Source: Clostridia bacterium
Lineage (GTDB): Bacteria > Bacillota_E > SLMV01 > PUMD01
DNA length: 10,004 bases
Assembly: GCA_003563755.1 (NCBI GenBank)
Contig: PWUB01000312.1
Coordinates: 1-10,004 of the forward strand
Direction: 5' to 3'
The first letter of the stretch is position 1; every line of letters starts with the position of its first letter. The notes beneath the pieces are model-generated. The model was not told the origin of the DNA. It did no database searches and saw only the letters and a list, made by a program, of their open reading frames with translations. The position numbers were made by a program, and so were the translations under genes. Shown in pieces: positions 7,063-10,004 of the stretch.

Positions 7063-7091
7063 TTGCACAGGACCGGCGGGGATGATAAAAT
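7063..7091 (+). promoter_or_regulatory. Sigma-70-type promoter of the tRNA operon
   Basis: The -35 element TTGCAC (7063-7068) and the -10 element TAAAAT (7086-7091) are separated by exactly 17 bases. Transcription would begin around 7097-7099, only a few bases before tRNA-Asp at 7102. The fit to consensus and the position make this the best-supported promoter in the window. Confidence 0.8.
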
Positions 7092-7101
7092 CAATGGGCG
7101 C

Positions 7102-7178
7102 GGAGGCGTAGTGTAGGGGCTCAACATGCCGGCCTGTCACGCCGGAGATCGCGGGTTCAAATCCCGTCGCCTCCGCCA
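7102..7178 (+). tRNA. tRNA-Asp(GTC)
   Basis: The acceptor stem GGAGGCG pairs fully with CGCCTCC (7168-7174), followed by discriminator G and an encoded CCA. The D stem is GTGT/ACAT. The anticodon stem CCGGC/GCCGG carries the loop CTGTCAC, giving anticodon GTC (Asp). The T arm GCGGG-TTCAAAT-CCCGT is standard. It is first in a three-tRNA operon, directly behind the promoter at 7063-7091. Confidence 0.97.
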
Positions 7179-7202
7179 TTTCTTATCTGGATCAGCACAC
7201 CG

Positions 7203-7277
7203 GCGAGAGTAGTTCAGGGGTAGAACATCGGCTTCCCAAGCCGACGGTCGCGGGTTCGAATCCCGCCTCTCGCTCCA
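7203..7277 (+). tRNA. tRNA-Gly(CCC)
   Basis: The acceptor GCGAGAG pairs with CTCTCGC (7267-7273), followed by T and an encoded CCA. The anticodon stem TCGGC/GCCGA with loop TTCCCAA gives anticodon CCC, which reads GGG only. The T arm is GCGGG-TTCGAAT-CCCGC. It lies 24 nt after tRNA-Asp and 9 nt before tRNA-Thr. The presence of this GGG-specific isoacceptor fits a GC-rich genome. Confidence 0.97.
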
Positions 7278-7286
7278 TTTTGCTGT

Positions 7287-7363
7287 GCTGGCGTAGCTCA
7301 GCTGGTAGAGCGGCCGCCTCGTAAGCGGCAGGTTCACGGGTTCGAATCCCGTCGCCAGCTCCA
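7287..7363 (+). tRNA. tRNA-Thr(CGT)
   Basis: The acceptor GCTGGCG pairs with CGCCAGC (7353-7359), followed by T and an encoded CCA. The D arm AGCTCAGCTGGTAGAGC is standard. The anticodon stem GCCGC/GCGGC with loop CTCGTAA gives anticodon CGT, specific for ACG codons. The T arm is ACGGG-TTCGAAT-CCCGT. It is the last tRNA of the operon; the terminator stem begins 2 nt after its CCA. Confidence 0.97.
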
Positions 7364-7364
7364 G

Positions 7365-7388
7365 GGCCACCGCACCGGTGGCCTTTTT
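7365..7388 (+). terminator. Intrinsic terminator of the tRNA operon
   Basis: GGCCACC (7365-7371) and GGTGGCC (7377-7383) form a perfect 7-bp stem with a 5-nt loop, followed at once by five T (7384-7388). It closes the tRNA operon and insulates it from the downstream peptidase gene. Confidence 0.92.
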
Positions 7389-7414
7389 GCTGCCTTGAAG
7401 GACATTTCGCTTCT

Positions 7415-7451
7415 GTGGTGAATTCAAGGAACATGCAGAGCCATTCACCAC
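7415..7451 (+). promoter_or_regulatory. Perfect 9-bp inverted repeat in the leader of the M14 gene
   Basis: GTGGTGAAT (7415-7423) and ATTCACCAC (7443-7451) are exact reverse complements with a 19-nt spacer. The right arm ends one base before the Shine-Dalgarno sequence AGGGGAG (7453-7459) of the peptidase gene. It could be an operator or an mRNA stem next to the ribosome binding site. No T-run follows, so it is not a terminator. Confidence 0.5.
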
Positions 7452-7468
7452 GAGGGGAGACGGTCGCA

Positions 7469-9157
7469 GTGTCCTTTGATCGTTACTATACTCATGATGA
7501 ACTCACCGGGTGGCTGCAGGAGAAGCAGTGCGAACACCCGGATCTCATACGACTCGAGTCGATCGGCACCAGCTATGAGGGCAGGGATGTCTGGGCAGCT
7601 ACCGTCACCGACCGCCGCGCGGGTGAGCCGGAACACAAGCCGGGCTTCTACGTGGACGGCAACATCCATGCTGGCGAGGTGACGGCCTCGATGACCTGTC
7701 TTTATCTGATCGATCATCTTGTTTCGAACCCCTCCCGGGATCCTCGCGTGGAGAAGATTCTCCAGACCCGCACCTTCTACATCGTCCCCAGGGCCAACCC
7801 CGACGGCGCTGAGAAGTACCTTACGACTCCCGAGATGCTGCGGAGCAGCGTGCGCATCTACCCGGAGTATCGCCGTGACGAGGATCCGCCCGGCCTGCAC
7901 GCGATGGACATAGACGGGGATGGAAAGATTCTTTTGATGCGGATCACCGACAATGACCGCGGGGCATACAAAGCTGATCCCGATGATCCCCGTCTCATGG
8001 TGGAGCGGACGCCTGCGGACCTGGACGGGCCCTTCTACCACATCTACAGTGAGGGCATCGTCAGGGATGACCGCGGAGAAGTTGCAGACCAGGTTGAGCT
8101 GCCCTTCCGCCCCGTGCCCGTCGAGTACGGTCTTGATCTGAACCGCAACTTCCCCGCAGGCTACAGCCCGACCACCAGGGGCGCCGGTCCCTTTCCCCTT
8201 TCGGAGCCGGAGACCCGCAACCTGGTGGAGTTCATCGATGCCCACAGAAACATAGGAGGGGTCCTGGTCTACCACACCACCGGGGGGGTGTTATTCCGCC
8301 CACACAGCACCATGAGGGATGATGAGTTTGACAGCGAGGACATGGCCACCTATGAGACCATCGGCAGGTGGGGAACGGAGGTGACCGGATACCCTGTCAT
8401 ATGCTGCTACGGCGACATATGGTCAGGCGTCCTTGACGACTGGACCTGGGAGCACCGGGGTGTGTATGGGTTCACTCCTGAGCTCTGGGATGTGGTGGGC
8501 CGGGCGGCCCCGGACCTGAAGGTAGACCCGGTGCAGATGCGCAGGATGCCCCCGGACAGCAGGAGGGAGCTTGAGCTCAGACTCCTGCAGTGGAACGATC
8601 GCGAACTGGCCGGTGAGGGTTTTGTCCCGTGGCGTCCCTTTGACCCCCCCCAGCTGGGCCGGGTGGAAATCGGAGGTTGGGTCACGAAGGAGTGCCGCCA
8701 GAACCCGCCCCGCCATCTGCTGGCCGCCGAGTGCCACAAGAACATCCAGTTTCCGCTGATCTTTTCGCTGGCCCTTCCCGAGGTGCATATTGACGAGCTG
8801 GTCGCATCTTCGGTGGGGAGCGGGTACGTGATCTCCGCTCTGGTGAGCAATCACGGCTACCTGGACACGCGCATCAGCAAACAGGCGGAGAAGCAGGGGG
8901 CTGTGCGGGAGGATGTGGTGGAGCTGGCCCTGCCCGAGGGGGCCCAACTCCTCACGGGTGACAGGATCACGGAGATTGGCTTTCTCGAGGGATATGGACG
9001 TGCCCAGAGACCCGTCCACGGGCGTTATGGCGAACAGAGCAGAAGTGCTGAGAGATTGAAGTGGACGATCCGGTCAGAGGATGGGTCCGAGGTTGCAGTG
9101 ATACTGCGGTCTGAGCGGGGAGGAACGGTGAAGAGGAAGGTGACCCTGACCGGTTGA
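7469..9157 (+). CDS. M14-family zinc carboxypeptidase
   Basis: The product is 562 residues from the GTG at 7469, chosen because AGGGGAG (7453-7459) precedes it at 9 nt. The in-frame GTG at 7415 would start inside an inverted repeat. The M14 catalytic set is complete. Zinc ligands His67 and Glu70 lie in GNIHAGE and His269 in VYHTTGG, Asn225-Arg226 lie in GLDLNRNFP, and the general base Glu338 lies in GFTPELWD. Carboxypeptidases of this family remove C-terminal residues from peptides or cell-wall peptides; the substrate here is unknown. Between the second and third zinc ligands there is about 75 residues more than in pancreatic carboxypeptidase A. This segment contains an EF-hand-like loop (147-158, DIDGDGKILLMR). 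A C-terminal region of about 150 residues (about 415-562) is rich in beta strands and may be a sandwich domain. No signal peptide or membrane segment is visible, so it is probably cytosolic. Confidence 0.9.
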   Translation: MSFDRYYTHDELTGWLQEKQCEHPDLIRLESIGTSYEGRDVWAATVTDRRAGEPEHKPGFYVDGNIHAGEVTASMTCLYLIDHLVSNPSRDPRVEKILQTRTFYIVPRANPDGAEKYLTTPEMLRSSVRIYPEYRRDEDPPGLHAMDIDGDGKILLMRITDNDRGAYKADPDDPRLMVERTPADLDGPFYHIYSEGIVRDDRGEVADQVELPFRPVPVEYGLDLNRNFPAGYSPTTRGAGPFPLSEPETRNLVEFIDAHRNIGGVLVYHTTGGVLFRPHSTMRDDEFDSEDMATYETIGRWGTEVTGYPVICCYGDIWSGVLDDWTWEHRGVYGFTPELWDVVGRAAPDLKVDPVQMRRMPPDSRRELELRLLQWNDRELAGEGFVPWRPFDPPQLGRVEIGGWVTKECRQNPPRHLLAAECHKNIQFPLIFSLALPEVHIDELVASSVGSGYVISALVSNHGYLDTRISKQAEKQGAVREDVVELALPEGAQLLTGDRITEIGFLEGYGRAQRPVHGRYGEQSRSAERLKWTIRSEDGSEVAVILRSERGGTVKRKVTLTG

Positions 9158-9169
9158 GGGACCAGCTTC

Positions 9170-9190
9170 CGCCCGGGCAGGCGTTTTGTT
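9170..9190 (+). terminator. Weak possible terminator after the M14 gene
   Basis: CGCC (9170-9173) and GGCG (9180-9183) form a 4-bp GC-only stem with a 6-nt loop, followed by TTTTGTT. The short stem makes this only a tentative intrinsic terminator, but its place 12 nt after the stop codon is right. Confidence 0.35.
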
Positions 9191-9209
9191 ATAGTGGTTT
9201 TACCATTAT
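9191..9209 (+). promoter_or_regulatory. AT-rich dyad upstream of the LysM/M23 gene
   Basis: ATAGTGGT (9191-9198) and ACCATTAT (9202-9209) are reverse complements at seven of eight positions, with a TTT centre. The patch is clearly AT-rich within GC-rich surroundings. It lies about 55 nt before the likely start codon, a position that suits an operator or promoter region. No convincing -35/-10 pair could be fixed here. Confidence 0.4.
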
Positions 9210-9263
9210 GTGAAGAACACACCTTTCTGGTTCAAGAGGTCACCTTTGCTGGAAGGGTCGCCG

Positions 9264-10004
9264 ATGCAGGGAGTGGGAATGGTTAGCGACAGGCGTGGTG
9301 AGCAATCTAATCACGTTGAGGTGCCCCTGGTGAGGACCAGCTGGAGGCGACTTACCCGGGGGATCATCCTGTGTCTGGCCCTTGTTCTGGTCCTTGTTGC
9401 AACACCAACAGATGCCGCCGCATCCCTGCGAACCCCTCCGATTTTTGTGCCTCCTCCGCCCGTCAATGATAGAGAGCCCCTGGTGCCTCCCCTTCATGCC
9501 CAGGTTGTCGAGTATGAGGTCCAGGCCGGCGACACCGTCTGGGACATCGCCGGCAGCTTCGGCACCGATCCCGACAGCCTGGCGGTGCTCAATGAAATGT
9601 CGAACTGGAACCGGCTGCAGCCCGGTCAGATCCTTCGTGTCCTCAGCCTCCCGGGCCTACTGCACCGGGTGGCCCCCGGTGATAGTGTCGGTGAAATCGC
9701 CGAGAGGTATCGGATAGACTGTGAGGACATCATGGCGGTCAATGCGATCCGTCCGGGCGATGACCTCACCGTGGGAAAAGAAATCATCCTTCCGTACGCC
9801 CGTCCGCTCCGGGAGGCGATCCTGGCGGCCAGGGGGGAGCTGTTCCGCTGGCCCGTCACGGGCCCGATCACCTCATACTTCGGCTACCGCTGGGGGAGCT
9901 TCCATAACGGCATCGACATCGGCGCCCCTCACGGCACGTCCATCGCGGCCAGCAGGGGCGGAAGGGTTCTCTTTGCAGGGTGGAGGGGCAACTACGGAAA
10001 CCTG
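9264..10004 (+). CDS. LysM-M23 cell-wall metallopeptidase, N-terminal part
   Basis: The open frame runs from the ATG at 9264 to the end of the window, with 247 codons visible. The ATG has GGAAGGG (9251-9257) at 6 nt; an ATG at 9279 is an alternative. A basic N-terminus (SWRRLTRG) leads to a hydrophobic segment at residues 33-46 and a possible signal peptidase site after Ala53, so the protein is exported or anchored. A proline-rich linker follows. Next are two LysM domains, about 83-127 (VEYEVQAGDTVWDIAGSF) and 133-177 (LHRVAPGDSVGEIAERYRID), which bind peptidoglycan. Then the M23 domain begins: FRWPVTGPITSYFGYRWG and the first zinc-ligand motif HNGIDIG (His214, Asp218). The second motif (HxH) must lie beyond the window. 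Such proteins cut peptidoglycan cross-links in division, growth or sporulation, or act as inactive activators, which cannot be decided here. Confidence 0.92.
   Translation, partial: MQGVGMVSDRRGEQSNHVEVPLVRTSWRRLTRGIILCLALVLVLVATPTDAAASLRTPPIFVPPPPVNDREPLVPPLHAQVVEYEVQAGDTVWDIAGSFGTDPDSLAVLNEMSNWNRLQPGQILRVLSLPGLLHRVAPGDSVGEIAERYRIDCEDIMAVNAIRPGDDLTVGKEIILPYARPLREAILAARGELFRWPVTGPITSYFGYRWGSFHNGIDIGAPHGTSIAASRGGRVLFAGWRGNYGNL

Noticed and set aside
7022..7074. 7-bp inverted repeat GGTCCTG (7022-7028) / CAGGACC (7068-7074)
   Set aside because: It has a 39-nt spacer, no T-run and no extension of the arms. The right arm lies in the spacer of the tRNA promoter, and a 7-bp match is not rare enough in this stretch.
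7395..7424. TTGAAG with TGAATT as a promoter for the M14 gene
   Set aside because: The -10 candidate matches only three of six consensus bases, and the -35 is not enough on its own.
7137..7451. Antisense open frame across the tRNA operon with 'GFEPVNLPLTRRPLYQLSYAS'-like text
   Set aside because: This is the well-known spurious protein that arises from translating the reverse strand of tRNA genes; the three tRNAs explain the sequence fully.

Overview
This window reads as chromosomal core sequence from a GC-rich, probably endospore-forming member of the Bacillota (Clostridia-like). The basis is the gene order ssb-rpsR-(MazG-like)-DUF2232-rplI-dnaB-purA, the DUF2232/YybS membrane protein, a YtaF-type sporulation membrane protein, strong AGGAGG-type ribosome binding sites, and frequent GTG/TTG starts. 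All genes found are on the + strand. No insertion sequence, phage gene, CRISPR array or clear sign of recent transfer is visible.

Region 1 (1-6295) is one tightly packed replication/translation operon. It holds the 3' end of ssb, rpsR, a small MazG-like protein, a DUF2232 membrane protein, rplI, dnaB (replicative helicase), a COG2509-type FAD-dependent dehydrogenase and purA. Junctions are overlaps or short gaps: TTGA at 788-791, ATGA at 3612-3615, and 2 nt before purA. Translational coupling is therefore likely. The DHH/GdpP (YybT) c-di-AMP phosphodiesterase that often sits between the DUF2232 gene and rplI is absent here.

Region 2 (6296-7021) carries ytaF. Its ribosome binding site lies inside the right arm of an 11-bp imperfect inverted repeat. 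Region 3 (7022-7388) is a compact tRNA operon, Asp(GTC)-Gly(CCC)-Thr(CGT). It has a good sigma-70-type promoter directly upstream and a textbook intrinsic terminator directly downstream. Region 4 (7389-9157) is a large M14 zinc carboxypeptidase without a signal peptide. It is preceded by a perfect 9-bp inverted repeat next to its Shine-Dalgarno sequence. Region 5 (9158-10004) starts a secreted or membrane-anchored cell-wall peptidase (two LysM domains plus an M23 domain) that runs off the window.

I see no convincing undescribed multi-gene system. The items most worth checking are the two dyads at the translation starts of ytaF and the M14 gene, the four-cysteine cluster of the dehydrogenase inside the dnaB-purA operon, the missing gdpP, and the extra residue after the SSB acidic tip.
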